Below are positions 21,866 to 34,262 of a stretch of DNA of 64,000 bases, piece after piece; the stretch's first letter is position 1, and each line of letters starts with the position of its first letter. Both the position numbers and the translations under genes were made by a program. The notes under the pieces were generated by a model that saw only the letters and a list, made by a program, of their open reading frames with translations, was not told the origin of the DNA and did no database searches. This DNA is from Chlorocebus sabaeus. Its lineage: Eukaryota > Chordata > Mammalia > Primates > Cercopithecidae. The stretch spans positions 85,327,139 to 85,391,138 of the forward strand of contig NC_132918.1 of NCBI RefSeq assembly GCF_047675955.1, written 5' to 3'.

Positions 21866-22866
21866 GGCAGCCCTCATGATTGATTAATCATATATTGATA
21901 TCACACTTTGATAAACTGAAAAATGGGAAAAATTAAATTGTACTGTGATGTTTATTTTGCAAAAGTCATGAAGAATCTCACAGAAATAGAAGAGTAACAA
22001 CTTATTTTTCTTCTACTTTAGAAAACCAAGACTCTCTACAGAACAGCTTACCCAAATTGCAATTGGATTTTCATAATCAACATCAACAAAGCAACCAAAT
22101 AAGTATTTTTCACTACACTAGAGCTTGGAGTAGTTGCAAAGAAGTATGGCAGACTAGCTGGAGAGGCAGGACATTCACACACAAATCAGGCAGGATGGAG
22201 CAATATTAATGTACAAACTCATATTGATATTTCAGTGTGAAGATTCCTCATGTCTGATATTGGGCTCAATTTGAAACCCTGAAGACAATATATCCTCCCA
22301 TGATTCTCCACCTAAACACCTCGTTTTACATATTTCAGAGGAGTTTTTGAGCATTCATGGTTCCTACATTGCACTCTTCCAGACAGATCAAAATGGCAAG
22401 TTTTATCCTGGCATGTCTCCAATCAACAGTCCTCAGTGGCTCATGAGATTTATTATTTCCCCCATCCCACTTTTGAAGGAAGTATTATGGCAAGAATAGA
22501 GACAAAGAATGGTAATAGCTTACCTGCAGAGACCTTGAAACAGGGAGAAGAGGTGCTATTTAGAAATATATACTGCCTTTCTACACAAAGTTCTGAGATT
22601 TTAAGTCTTCACTTATCATCACTATCTCTAAACAAAAAAGTGGGAGATAGCAAAAACTCTCCATTTTGCAATTCTGTATAAAACATGGCCCAAGCATTTC
22701 AAAATAGCCAGGTTCATCCCCCGTGATGGCTATAAGCCCCAGTAAACACTGGTTTTAATCATCCTCATGTGGGGGTACCATTGGTGTGCAATGAAGCCTA
22801 AAGCTTTTCCACACCCTTCCCTCGCTCTTATAAAAGTGGTTGAGAGGGAGGGTGGTGGCAGAGTGT
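21866..22866. other. Unassigned 1-kb stretch
   Basis: AT-rich, with no recognised repeat or gene. An 81-codon frame at 22436-22681 (plus) has no familiar motif. Confidence 0.45.
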
Positions 22867-22867
22867 A

Positions 22868-23040
22868 GTGGCTCTCACACCTTAGTGATCCAAATGAAAA
22901 CTTGTTCCAAGTAAAGATGGCTGGGCTCTATCTCCAGATTTTTTTTTTTTTGTAGCCTTGGGGAAGGTTCTAGGAAACCGATTTATTAATACATATCCCA
23001 GATAAATCTAATGCAGATAGTCTGGATACCATGCTTTAAG
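22868..23040 (+). mobile_element. hAT-Charlie MITE (MER5-like), degraded
   Basis: It begins TAGTGGCTCTCACACCTTAG, passes AAAACTTGTTCCAAG and GATGGCTGGGCTCTATC, and reaches GATAGTCTGGATACCATGC. This follows the MER5-type layout, with an A/T-run and further changes in the middle. It is directly followed by an L1. Confidence 0.55.
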
Positions 23041-23412
23041 GAATACCACTCAGTTATAAAAAGGAACAAAATAATGTCATTGCAGCAGCTTGGACGGAGC
23101 CGAAAACTATTATTCTAAGTGAAGTAGCTCAGGCATAGAAAACCAAATAAATACCGTATGTTCTCACTTATAAGTGGGAGCTAAGCTATGAGGATGCAAA
23201 GGCATAAGAGTGATATAATGGATCTTGGGGACTTGGGAGGTGGGGAGATTGGGAGGCAGGTGAGGGACAAAAGATGACATATTGGATACAGTGTATGCTG
23301 CTCAGGTAACGGGTACACTAAAATCTCAAAAATCACCACTAAAAAACTTGCCCGTGTAACCAAAAATTACCTGTACTCCAAAAACTACTGAAATAACAAA
23401 ATGCAAAAACAC
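23041..23412 (+). mobile_element. LINE-1 3' end, 5'-truncated
   Basis: About 370 bp of L1 on the plus strand, starting within the ORF2 end (GAATACCACTCAGTTATAAA). It has the CACTTATAAGTGGGAGCTAA block and a 3'UTR end CTACTGAAATAACAAAATGC. The A-tail runs into a purine microsatellite at 23413. Confidence 0.9.
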
Positions 23413-23546
23413 TCAAGAAAGAAAGAAAGAGAGAGGAAGGAAAGGAAGGAAGGAAGGAAGGAAGGGAGGAAGGAAGGGAGGGAGGGAGGGAGGGAAGGGA
23501 GAAAGAAAAAGAAAGAAGAAAGAAAGAAAGGAAAAAAGAAAAGAAA
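23413..23546. repeat. Purine microsatellite (GAAA/GGAA/GGGA)n
   Basis: About 130 bp of GAAA, GGAA and GGGA units directly after the L1 tail, almost all purine on the plus strand. It probably grew from the L1 A-tail. The Lys/Arg/Glu-rich frame it makes at 23401-23595 is an artefact. Confidence 0.9.
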
Positions 23547-23554
23547 TACTAGCA

Positions 23555-24235
23555 TGAGATCTAGGAGCTCAGGATTTCAAGTCAGAAAAATCTAGGTTTA
23601 AATCCAAAAGCCTGTGATTCTCTGATCTTAACCATTGGGCGAGTTGTTGTACCTGCTTAAGCCTTAGTTTTGTTAAAAGGCAAAAAAAAAAAAAAAAAAA
23701 AAAAAACCTAGACAAATTTAAATTTAACTGAGTTTATTTGAGGGGAAAAGGAAAGCATTCAACAAACAAACAAAAATGATTCACAAATCAGGTAGCCCTC
23801 AGAAGCAAAAGAGTCTAAGAACTCCTGATCTGCAACGTGTTTAGGCCGTTTTTATGGATAGAAAATAGAAGTGAGGCAAAAAGGATAATTTAATTGTTAC
23901 AGCTTATTTGAATTAGCTGGCCCCCTACATTTGAGGAAAGCTCAGGTACTGTAACTAACCAGGATCCAGCTATCAATATATGAGTATCCTCCCAAGTTAA
24001 TTGGTTTTATTAGCATGAAGGACTCCATATTGGTTTGATCTGTTGGGCCCAGTACAAGAACTTAGTCCAAATCAATGGCCTCCTACAAATTTTATTCAAC
24101 ATTTTTTTTTTCAACTATAAAATGGGAATAGTGACACCTCAGAGTGGTGGTGTAAGTTTTAAGGGGCACTAGGTATATAGTGATTTTGGTTCTGTGACTG
24201 CACATAATAGGCACAAAATCCATGATGAATACTAT
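23555..24235 (+). mobile_element. MIR SINE split by an LTR-like insert
   Basis: A sense MIR in two parts. 23555-23681 has CAGGATTTCAAGTCAGAAAA, CTTAACCATTGGGCGAGTTG and TTAAGCCTTAGTTTTG. It resumes at 24113-24235 with CAACTATAAAATGGGAATAG and GTGACACCTCAGAGTGG. The order is correct across the gap, so the 430-bp segment between was inserted later. Confidence 0.65.
23682..24112 (-). mobile_element. LTR-like insertion, family unknown
   Basis: A 430-bp insert in a MIR, bounded by an A-run (23682-23706) and a T-run (24102-24110). On the minus strand it ends with CCCTCAAATAAACTCAG, a plausible polyadenylation signal near the 3' end of an LTR. I could not name it; an ERV1 solo LTR is the leading guess. 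Confidence 0.4.
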
Positions 24236-24239
24236 TTGA

Positions 24240-26718
24240 TATAACTTCAAGCATAAACTATGGCAACTCTTACAAGGCTTTACATCTTGAAGTCTCTAAA
24301 TTTATTCCTAAATTTAAAAAACAATAATGGCATTATTTTCCTTACAATAATGGCAAAGAACAATGATATAATGAGTTTTTTGTCTTTTTTCCCCATCGCT
24401 ACAACCAACTACACTGAAGAATAGCAATTTAATTTGAACACTAGGACATGGGATATTTGTCCTTCAGGAATCTGTAGTTTCGTAAGTTCTGTGCCAATAA
24501 TGGTTTTTGAGACAGTCATGCAGATGTGTTGAAAAAGATTCTGACAGTCATCATAATATGAGCTAGTGAATATAACCCGGCCATCTGAGTGTCTGTTCTG
24601 GTGTCCAGGGCCAATACCAGTTCTGCAGTTCTGTCTTTTTTTCCCCCACAGGAATGTAAGAATCAAATGAGGAAATGCAAGTGAAAGCAATTTGAAACTT
24701 GTACAACACTGTGCAGATAATAGAATTGTTATGAGGCCTCTGTTCTGAAAGCCAGAAAAGATAACACAGTAAAAAAATAATAGGCCATCTCATAAAGAAG
24801 TTTCATTGTTGTGGACTGATGGTAAGTATAGTTACGTGCCACCATCTGTTGGGTAACTGAAAAGCTGATGTCCACATAGCAAGAGGAATCATCTGATTCA
24901 AGAAGCAGATAGAAGCCCCAGATCAGATCGTTTTTAACGTTTCCTGCTATTCAGATATGGGATGTTTCTAAAAAAAAAAAAAAAAAATCTAATGAAACAT
25001 TAAAAGAAATAGAGATGAAAAAATTCTCCCAAATTTTGCTATTGAACTGACACACTTTCTAGAAATAAATTCAAAGTAAAATATATAGTTTTACAAACCT
25101 GTATTTTTCAGGCAACAGAGCAATCAAATAAGAAAACAAAGCCAAAATTATGGACCAAGTTGTTTACTAAATGAAAATTCTAGCCTTCATTATGGCTGTG
25201 GGATTTGGCTCTCCCAGAGCTATCACACCTGGCTTGTTGAGCAATAAATACCTGTGGCACCATGAGTCAGATGGGGCATTCACTGGCAAGTCAAGAGAAC
25301 CAGGCACACTACTGAAGTGACGTCTTTCCACCTGCAAAGGTACAACACTTGCTGTCCACAAACTAATTAAGCATGATGTGGATAGATAAGAGCAAGGAGG
25401 AGGGAGTAAGAGGCCCGGGACTGGGAGCTTCTTGGCAGAAAACATTTCTGTCAACAAACCTTCAGTCTGTTAGGCTCCACCTCGTGATCTTTCAATACTT
25501 CGCATGCCTCTGTACAACGCATCAGATCTGTGTTGCGTATCTTTCTCCATGAGGCAGCAAATGTGTCTCATTTTTCTGTATCTTTAATGACAAGCCATGT
25601 CATTGCATACAACTCAGCATAAGGCTATTAAGTGAGTATAATAGCACAGATTAAAAAGTATCTCCGGTTCAAAAATTATTGCCAGTTAGTGGTAGAAAAT
25701 CCGTGTCCTGCTCTAAACTTCTGGGAAAATGAATATACATTAACTTTAAGGACGATAATCAGAGATACTGTAGTATAGGACTGCTGTGAAACCTGGCAGG
25801 CAGCGCTCAGAGTAGCATGAAGCTCCTTCAATGCTGCAGCTCTCTCCTTGAGCCAAAGAGGAGGCATCACTGCTGGCAGCAAGACAAGGACACCACTCCA
25901 GTCTTTCTAGTTACCCTGCCCAAAGAGATAAATGATAGCACTTCCTAATATGAAAAGCAAGCCTCAGTCCCTAACTGAAGTACATAGAATTCTGGCTTCT
26001 TCCAAAACTGTATCTTCCAAATTGTATTAGGGGGCATATTTGACCAATTCTCAGTCAACAATTTCCCTGATCTATCTAGATCATTGATATTTGCTGACCA
26101 TTGCTTTCTTTCTGAAATCTCGAATCCCTTATATTCTATGAGAACATTATCTCCTGGTACTCTACTTTATAGGTGGACGTTTTCTGTGACCACTTTGAGG
26201 TTTCTTTCTCTTCTCACCAAGACAAGATTATTTACCACATGGCTCAGTGTTTGACTCATTTCTTTTCTCTAAACAATTTCCCCTTTAGTAATTCAATCTA
26301 TTCTCAAGACTTTAACTACATTAGTGTTCAAGAAGTGAGCATGTCTATCCATGGCTATCCCTGCCTCTACTTTAGTTTCAGTTTTACAAATGTTTGCAAC
26401 ACACCTTTTTGTAGATGCTCTGTCATCAGTTCATTGCCTTGTCTTGCTCTGCATACTGTGTGCACAAATTTGGAAGGTCTCTCCTTTGGTCTGCATCTCA
26501 ATTTTTCACAAATTGACTTAGGTGGTAGAAGAAATTATTTAGAAATTCAATGAAGCTTTTGAAATTCAGAGTAAAAGATTCTCTCAAATGAAATTCACAG
26601 TTTTTCCAATGTTCTTGGCAACTATACATTTCTATCATTTTTGTTACCATATTTCTAATGGTTCAAGCTAAAAACCAATATTCAAATTTAATATTCACCC
26701 ACCAGTATTTAAATGATC
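24240..26718. other. Unassigned 2.5-kb stretch
   Basis: The longest stretch with no recognised transposon in the left half. It includes an A-run at 24971-24987 and a GC-richer patch at 25165-25460 with several transcription-factor-like motifs. Frames up to 126 codons (26173-26553, plus) show no known domain and start without supporting signals. Confidence 0.45.
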
Positions 26719-27020
26719 CGGCCCGATACGGTGGCTCACGCCTGTATTCCCAGCACTTTGGGAAGCCAAAGAGGTGAATCACTTGAAGTCAGGAGTTTGA
26801 GACCAACCTGACCGACATGGTGAAACCCCGTCTCTACTAAAAATACAAAAATTAGCCAGGCATGGTGGCACATGCCTGTAATCCCAGCTACTCTAGAGTC
26901 TGAGACAGGAGAATTGCTTGAACCCAGGAGGCAGAGGTTACAGTGAGCAGAGATCACGCCATTGCACCCCAGCCTGGGCAACAAGAGGGAACCTCTGTCT
27001 CAAAAATAAATAAATAAATA
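26719..27020 (+). mobile_element. Alu (AluS-like)
   Basis: A full-length Alu on the plus strand, from GGCCCGATACGGTGGCTCA to CTCTGTCTCAAAAATAAATA, with an AAAT-repeat tail at 27001-27020. No clear target duplication was found. Confidence 0.95.
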
Positions 27021-27129
27021 GTCAGACAAATCTTTTTATCTTTATCTATTCTAGTATTTGAATGACCATTGTTAGAATGGGCTAAAAGAAGATAAGACTT
27101 GAAGTCTCAGAAGGGAACGTCTAGACTCT

Positions 27130-27305
27130 ATCACTAATAAAAATGGTTTCATGCTCTGCCTTACATTTGATTTATTCATATGGGTCTGTCTTTCCAATTA
27201 GATTTGAGGTTCTAGAAGGAAAGACTGATATTTGATTCATTTTAGTGTTATATAAAACAGTGTCTAATATTTTATATGTGCTCAATAAGTATTTGTTAAA
27301 TTATT
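27130..27305 (+). mobile_element. L2 LINE 3' end
   Basis: L2 3'UTR in sense orientation: AGATTTGAGGTTCTAGAAGG, GACTGATATTTGATTCA, and the end TATGTGCTCAATAAGTATTT then GTTAAATTATTG. A short scrap like reverse MIR follows to about 27400. Confidence 0.75.
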
Positions 27306-28833
27306 GCAATTTCAAGTACTATGCTTCTTACAGATGAGACACTGAGGTGTAGAAATATATGTCGTGTGCCCATGACCAATATGAACTTCTCTCTAACTTC
27401 CCCCCTGGCGCTAGTCCTCTTCACTGCGCGTCTCAGATCCTGCAGAGGCTTTTTGTCTCTACCCCCAGCCTCTTCCCTCTCACTCATCCTTCACATTGGT
27501 GCTTGATGTCACGCAAGCATCTCCACTGGCTTGTTCTTGTCCATGCCATCATAATGAAATATGTCACTCATGTGGCTTTTCACAACCGCTCTCCTGACCG
27601 TTTTCGAACTTGTCTCTCACTTTGATGCAGAATGCTTGTGTATTTCAAATGATCACTCTTTTCCTCCCTCCGCCACAGCCATGAGAGGTTTTGCGATTTA
27701 AGAACGTGGTGGGGTTCCTGAAGGTAAAATCCACAGAAGTGTGGGGATACCCTTGACTGAAGTTCCCCCAATTTTTTCAGAGTACTTTTGGTTTCAACTA
27801 TGACAATATGAAGAGCTATTCAGCTTCCAGCAGTTCATAAAAATTCTCATTTAATTGTTCCTATCCATTTATAGCTTTAGTAGCTTCTGCCCCAGGTAAG
27901 TTGATCTTGGCTATGTCTCCCTGAATTCATCTGTCTCTTCAGGGTAATGTAATGTTTTGTCCACAGTCTCACTTCTCTAACAGATCTAAAAAAAGTCATT
28001 GATTTTCAACTTGTTCAACTTTTTTTTGTCATAGGGGCAGGAGTGATGACTTCCAAGCTCTTCACATTGTCAGAGTTGAAACCAAAAGTACTCTGAATCC
28101 CTCCTGATTAGTCTAACATTGTTGGATGTGGAATGGCATAAGAATGAGAAATATATGGACTGTATCTTATTTAACCTCACATTCAGCTCTGGGATGGGCA
28201 GAATAGAGTTAAGGCTCAATATACTGCAAAGCGTTAGTGTCGAGTCAACAGAAAAAGACAAACTGTCTCACACATCAGAAAACTGCTACACTTCAGTTAA
28301 TCAGCAGAATCAGTAAAGATTTCTAAGTGTACTAATTGCATAAATTATAGAAGAGACTTGTAAAATTTAAAAAGCATAATAATGTTTTGCAGTGTTAGAT
28401 GTGTGTGCCTGCATTCTTGAATAAAATTACAACCTTAGACACAGCACGTAATTACTCACACTGCTTATAAATCTGAAACTTAAAAGGGAAACCTATAAAT
28501 TTTCAACAAACAATAGCACCCACACACCTACTTCATATGTCTGCTCATTCCCAAGCACCAGATTTTATACAGCTGCCTGAAATTTTGGCAGAGGGCATCC
28601 TAGATGCTGCCAAGATCATGAGAAAGGAAACAGATCTTAACCCAGTCCATTCCAACTTTAAGTATTCAAGATCATACATTTCTGAGTGTTCAGGGAACAA
28701 AGATTTTGATGGTGAGAATAATGTCTGAGAAAGAGAAAATTTCATGCAAAGATTAAATTTATAATATACTTTCAGAGTTATTTTTCTGATTTTTAACAGA
28801 TGGGTTAAGAAACAGTGTAGATAGTGTAGGGGA
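27306..28833. other. Unassigned 1.5-kb stretch
   Basis: A C/T-rich, slightly GC-richer patch at 27385-27790 is followed by AT-rich sequence. No repeat family, RNA gene or convincing coding frame was seen. Confidence 0.45.
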
Positions 28834-29850
28834 GAAAAGATTTCTTCCTTGTATTATTACTATACTTTAGGTTCTGGGATACATGTGCAGAACGTGCAGG
28901 TTTGTTACATAGGTATACATGTGCCATGGCGGTTTGCTGCACCCGTCAACCTGTTATCTAGGTTTTAAGCCCTGCATGCATTAGGTATTTGTCCTAATGC
29001 TCTCCCTCCCCTTCCCCCCCCATTCACAGACAGGCCCTGGCATGTCATGTTCCCCTCCCTGCGTCCATGTGTTCTCCTTGTTCAACTTCCACTTATGAGT
29101 GAGAACATGCAGTGTTTGGTTTCTGTTCCTGTGTTTGTTTACTGAGAATGATGGTTTCTAGCTTCATCCATGTCTCTGCAAAGGACATGAACTCATTCTT
29201 CTTTGTGGCTGCACAGTGTTCTGTGGTGTATATGGGCCACATTTTCTTTATCCAGTCTATCTCTGATGGGAATCTGGATGAGTTCCAAGTCTTTGCTATT
29301 GTAAATAGTGCTGCAATAAACATATGTGTGCATGTATCTTTATGGTAAAATGATGAAAAGATTTCTTTCCTTACCCATTGCTAGGCTCATGGCAACGGCA
29401 CTTATAACAAAAGACAGATTAACAAGATAAAAACACACAACTATAAGTTTTATGTGACACATGGACGTTCAGAAATTAATACCCCAAAAAATAGGGAGAC
29501 CTGTGTAATTTTATGCTTAGACTTGATGAAAAGTGGACAGTCATGCAACAGTATGATTGGACAAAGAGGGCATGATCTAATGGTGATAAATGTAGGGAGG
29601 AACTTAGTAAGGCCTCTTTGTCAAGATTCTTCTGTGTCTTCAGAGATAAGAATATTCCTTCCTTTGGGGTATTAGGAGGGTACCTGTTAAATGAGTGTCT
29701 TATCGTTACTTTAGAGAGAGTCAGATTGTTCTTTTATGGCCGTCTTCTGGGAAGAAGAGCATGAGAAGGTCAAAGAGACCTTCCTGCGTTTGTTGTTTTC
29801 TCAAATGCCAAGGTGCCATTTTTGGGGGTAGCATGTCCTAAATCCCATCA
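28834..29850 (-). mobile_element. ERV1-type LTR split by an L1 (tentative)
   Basis: On the minus strand the sequence begins TGATGGGATTTAGGACATGC near 29850 and runs to the block rich in TTATCTTGTTAATCTGTCTT near 29410. It continues into 28834 once the L1 at 28850-29354 is removed. The TG start and overall look suggest an ERV1 LTR (MER41/MER61-like), but the family is not certain. Confidence 0.45.
28850..29354 (-). mobile_element. LINE-1 (L1PA-like), 5'-truncated
   Basis: A 0.5-kb L1 on the minus strand, with 3'UTR TTTAGGTTCTGGGATACATG and the TGAGAACATGCAGTGTTTGG block, ending in the ORF2 tail. The flank GAAAAGATTTCTT is repeated at 28834-28846 and 29355-29367, a 13-bp exact target duplication. 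Confidence 0.95.
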
Positions 29851-30715
29851 ATAGAAAGAAGACACTGGGACGGAATCTAAGATATGACCCCTCACTGCAT
29901 CTCTGAAGCATGCCATTAGGAATCCACTAAAGCCCCAGAGAACGTATGCTAAGCAGTCATTCATTCCCAGCGGCTGTGGAAGGAAAAAGTCTGGCTGTAA
30001 CTGTAGGAAATGCAAAAAACTGGCTTGAGGAAACAACTTAGGAGCAAACTTTAAAGGGAGTTTATTCTTCCAGGAGAGAGATTTTTTTCTCACTATAAAG
30101 CAAGACCAGTCCCACAGAAGTTAGAAATGTCCAATGCCTTTTGCACTGACACTTCAAGTTGAAAAAATATTGGTGACCTTTATTCTAGGAAAGGAACATA
30201 TTATATCAAAAGAGTTTAGATTGGGAATCAACAAAGACTAATGTAATCTCCAATCAGATAAACACCACATGCTGGCATGATACAAGTTCTCCGTATGCTC
30301 TTTTCTAGTAATCACAAATATCCTCTCCCTGAAAGGTAATTTCTGTGTAACTTACGGGATAATTATTTCCTTGCTTTCTTCACTGTTTTGCCATGTAAAT
30401 ATATGCCCCAAGATGTAATTAAATTTTGTTGTTACTAAACTTTATTAAAATTGATTAAAACTGTATATCTTTTTGGATTGCTTTTTTTTACACAATATTA
30501 TGTTAGTCACATTTATTTATATGCTATCTGTAATGTGGTTGGTTTGTTTTTTGTTGTAAGACTTTCCATTGTATGATAATAGCACAATTTAAATATCTGT
30601 CTTTTATTGATGAACAATTATTTATCATAAACTATGTCCCAGTGAATAGTCTTGTACATATAGCCTGTTGCAAATTTGCAATAATTTCAAGTCTTATTCT
30701 TTATTAGCTTTTCAA
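29851..30715. other. Mostly unassigned; faint L1M near 30480-30690
   Basis: AT-rich. The part at 30560-30690 (TTCCATTGTATGATAATAGC, GTCTTTTATTGATGAACAA) resembles a minus-strand L1M 3' region. The rest shows nothing I recognise. Confidence 0.4.
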
Positions 30716-31240
30716 AGATCAACCCAATGAGAAAAGTAAAAGCTGTTTACTCAGAGATTGCTGTACCAAGGAAGTCAGCCATCATCAGAGTGGCAGAGAC
30801 TCAAAGGCGGGTAGAGGGATAGGAAAGCTTTATAGTGGAAAAGGGGAAGGCTTCCAATGTGCTCTGATGGAAGGCTGTGGTCATAGGGCAGCTGTAGATG
30901 AGCTAACTAGAAGTGGGACATCCTATGTAATTTATTAGGGGTATATATTTAGCTTTGTCTGTTTGGTCCTAAGTTAAAAGTGGTGAAAAAAATTAGGGAA
31001 ACTGTCAGTTATTAATCAAGTCCTGCCCATTTGGGGCTGGTTATTACAAAAGTTAGTTTTGAGCTTTTTGGATTGATACTAAAGATAGCCATCTAGCCTT
31101 CTTACAGCAGGCTGGCTTCCTGGTCTGTTTACTGTACAGAAGGGGGTGGACTTTCTGTGCAGGTTGCTGCAAGTTGTGGTTCAAAGTTCTATTTTTATAT
31201 TTCCTCCAGCCATTGTTCATTTGTATATTCAGCATCTCAC
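30716..31240 (-). repeat. Solo LTR, class unresolved
   Basis: Read on the minus strand, the block ends with GAGTCTCTGCCACTCTGATG, CTGACTTCCTTGGTACAGC, and a TCTGAGTAAACAGCTTTTAC motif near 30740. This looks like an LTR polyadenylation region. A TATAAAG lies about 95 bp upstream (minus strand, near 30829). No internal region is attached. ERV1 or ERVL are both possible. Confidence 0.5.
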
Positions 31241-31770
31241 TTTTGTGATTTTTCTCATCTGGCTTTCCTAGACTTCAGGATATAATAACAAAATATATTT
31301 CATATTACTTTTTGTGATAGTTGGATAATATTATGATATATTTGATATCTATCTCACTGTTTGACACGTAATTGTTCTTTCCTCTTTACACCTCTTCCAG
31401 TTTAATAGATGCTTGACAAGTGTCTACCAGTGAACTACAAGCAGCATTGCTTGAAATGCGGATGTTATGAAAAAAATTCAAACACCAAAGTACTGGAGTA
31501 GCCGTATTGATGCTCCTTTCTATCCTGAGAATCCATGTCTATGTTGCTAGTTGTAACATCTCTGTGTTCCTCCCAAAGATAAAAGTCCTTAGATAAATGA
31601 GTACATTTTCCTAGTGTCACATACTTAGTAAGTGGAAGACCTAAGATTTAAATCTAGGACTGTCTGATTCCAATGTACATGCTTTTATTTGCTTCTTTTC
31701 CTCCTATATGTAAATGCCTCCCAGTATTTCAGGGCATTTTCTTACCTTATTAGACCACAGGGATACTTTT

Positions 31771-32055
31771 TTTTTTTTTTTTTGAGACGGAGTTTCGCTA
31801 TTTTACCCAGGCTGGAGTGCAATGGCATGATCTCGGCTTACTTCAATCTCTGCCTCCCGGCTTCAAGTGATTCTTCTGCCTCAGCCTCCTGAGTAGCTGG
31901 GATTATAGGCATGCACCACCACACCCGGCTACTTTTTGTATTTTTAGTAGAGACAGGATTTCACCACGTTGGTCAGGGTAGTCTCAAACTCCTGATCCAC
32001 CCGCTTTGGCCTCCCAAAGTGCTGGGATTACAGGCGTGAGTCACCACGCCCGGCT
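31771..32055 (-). mobile_element. Alu (AluS-like)
   Basis: A full-length Alu on the minus strand after a T-run. The target duplication AGGGATACTTTT is exact at 31759-31770 and 32056-32067. Confidence 0.95.
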
Positions 32056-32067
32056 AGGGATACTTTT

Positions 32068-34262
32068 AAGGTTATAATATATTAATAGAAACCCAACAGA
32101 AAATGTTCAGAGATTCAAAGAATAAACAGAAGTTTATTATATAATAAGATTTTGTAATTTATTTTGATTGCCACTTAATATGAAAAACCTATTTTATACA
32201 TATCCATTGTAATAAAGAGGAGCAAATGAACTCCACAGTAACTAAGCTGATGGTCTTGAATTAAGCTATTCCAAGCATCATTAATGCTTACATCTTGGAA
32301 AGCTCCTCACCATCTCTACCACGAGTTTTTAAAACAATGACTGTTGTTATTTAATTTTACTTTGAGGTTGTGGTTGTTTTAATTTCACTGGATTTTTGCT
32401 TATATCGTTTGGTCACAATATGAGAACCTCAATATTTTTCCCCACTTAACTGCAGAACTCGTTTTGTATAGTTTGGTTGTTCAAAGTATATATAGAGTAT
32501 ATTACATTTTCTAAACAATAAAAAGATACAAAATACATTTGATATATTACTAATATAGTATTCAAATTAAATTATAAATGAAAAGTGTTGCTTTTTAGTA
32601 TTTCCTGGAGGGTGTTTTAGGAAATGCTATTAAAGTAGAGCTGGGCACTATGCACTCAGCATTAGCGACAATTAGAATGCATTGAACTTTTTCAATTTTA
32701 TCATTCTTTTCAGAGCTAAAATTTCTCTATTTATCTGACCAGTTGTCAAAGGTAAGTTGGTTTTTAAAAACAATGATAAACTGAAAAGAAAGAGGCTTTC
32801 TATGTCTTTAAATATTCCAGAGGGAATATCTACCTGTTTGTGCTTTTAGCATGTAGTAGTACTACAGTTAGCTGATATTCATATCACCAAGGGTTTTCTT
32901 TACCTCATCACTTTTAGAAAACTATTGCATGCATACCTGATCTATAGAAATTATAGTGCATGAAATTATGGAAGTCTTTGTTTAGCATATTAAAGCTTGC
33001 CACGTTGTTAATGCCCTTTTGGAAAAATTCAGGCCAGCTACTGTCCAACCCCATGGGCTCAGGCCTGCTTATTCCAGTCACTTCTTTACAAAGTCTGGCA
33101 GAGACTGCAGCTCAGAAAGGTCCTTTTCTTTAAAATGGCATTCGGCTGATGTAAGCCCTCCTCAGGTGTGATGGATAATCCATTGCTATTGCTCATATAT
33201 ATTGGAGTACAGTGGAATTATTTAACTGAAAGGGATAAAAATTAAAGAAGGACACAGCTTAATTTTATCTTGCTGTATAGAGGTTTAAGAAACAATACGA
33301 GGTTTATTGAGGCTTTGTTTTGGTATACAGTATTGTTGAAACAGGCAGTTACAGAATTAAAAAATGAGACTATATTGATGTATTATTTTGCAATGACATC
33401 TGAGAAATAATATATTAATATAACCAGTAAAAACAGAACTGAAATTTAGTGTTCAAGGTAAAAGGAATGTACCTGAAATTTGTGGAATTGGGTTTTTATC
33501 TTAGTTTTTCCTATTAAAAAAGGTATGATTCTACACAAATCAGATCACTTCTGTGAACAGCGATTTCTTCTTTTATGTAATTGCATTATAAGGTCCCTTT
33601 TGTCTGTATCACAAAATTTTAGGAAGAACTTACAACGCAATTCAAGGGAATGTTATAAAATGTTAGTGAATACAGAGTATATAGCAAGCATTTTGCTGGG
33701 TGCTTTCTACATAATGTATACACAAATACATTGTATATTGTGAATTACCATACAAATGTGTGGAAATATTGTGATATATAGAATAGTACTTACAACTGAG
33801 AACATGTGACACTTGATTTTCTTTCTGAGTTATTTCCCTTAGAATAGTGGCTTCCAGCTTTATACATGTTGCTGTGAGCTGGGCTGTGTCTTGAAAATAT
33901 GTCTATCCTTGTACATAATGTCATGAGTATAATTACCCTGACTATAATTAGATGGAATAAAATTGTTTGGAACTAAAGAGATAGGAAATGAGAAATGAGT
34001 AGATGAGGGTTAATGAAGAAAGCAAGGAAGATTGGGGAAAAAATGTGACTGATTGAGAGGAGGGTGAAGGATTTACCTGGAGGGAAAGGGAAAGAGTAAA
34101 AAAGAAGAGTTGAAGTTGTTTGTCGCTGTTCTTATGTACATCAAATCATGCATGAGATTCAAAAGAAACTGAATTTTGGTGGCCAAAGATGTATAGAATT
34201 AACAAGATGATACCAGCAGAGGAGTCCTCCAAGATGCTAAGTTTGGGCTGGATGTCTAAGCC
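32068..34262. other. Unassigned 2.2-kb AT-rich stretch
   Basis: No gene or clear repeat. A roughly 100-bp minus-strand L1 scrap (TGAGAACATGTGACACTTGA, GGCTTCCAGC) lies at 33785-33890. Purine-rich sequence runs at 33990-34110. Confidence 0.45.

Noticed and set aside
23401..23595. Lys/Arg/Glu-rich small frame
   Set aside because: It is a translation of the purine microsatellite after an L1 tail.
26173..26553. 126-codon plus-strand frame in unassigned sequence
   Set aside because: No recognisable domain, no start context or splice support, and a Phe/Ser-rich composition typical of AT-rich noncoding sequence.
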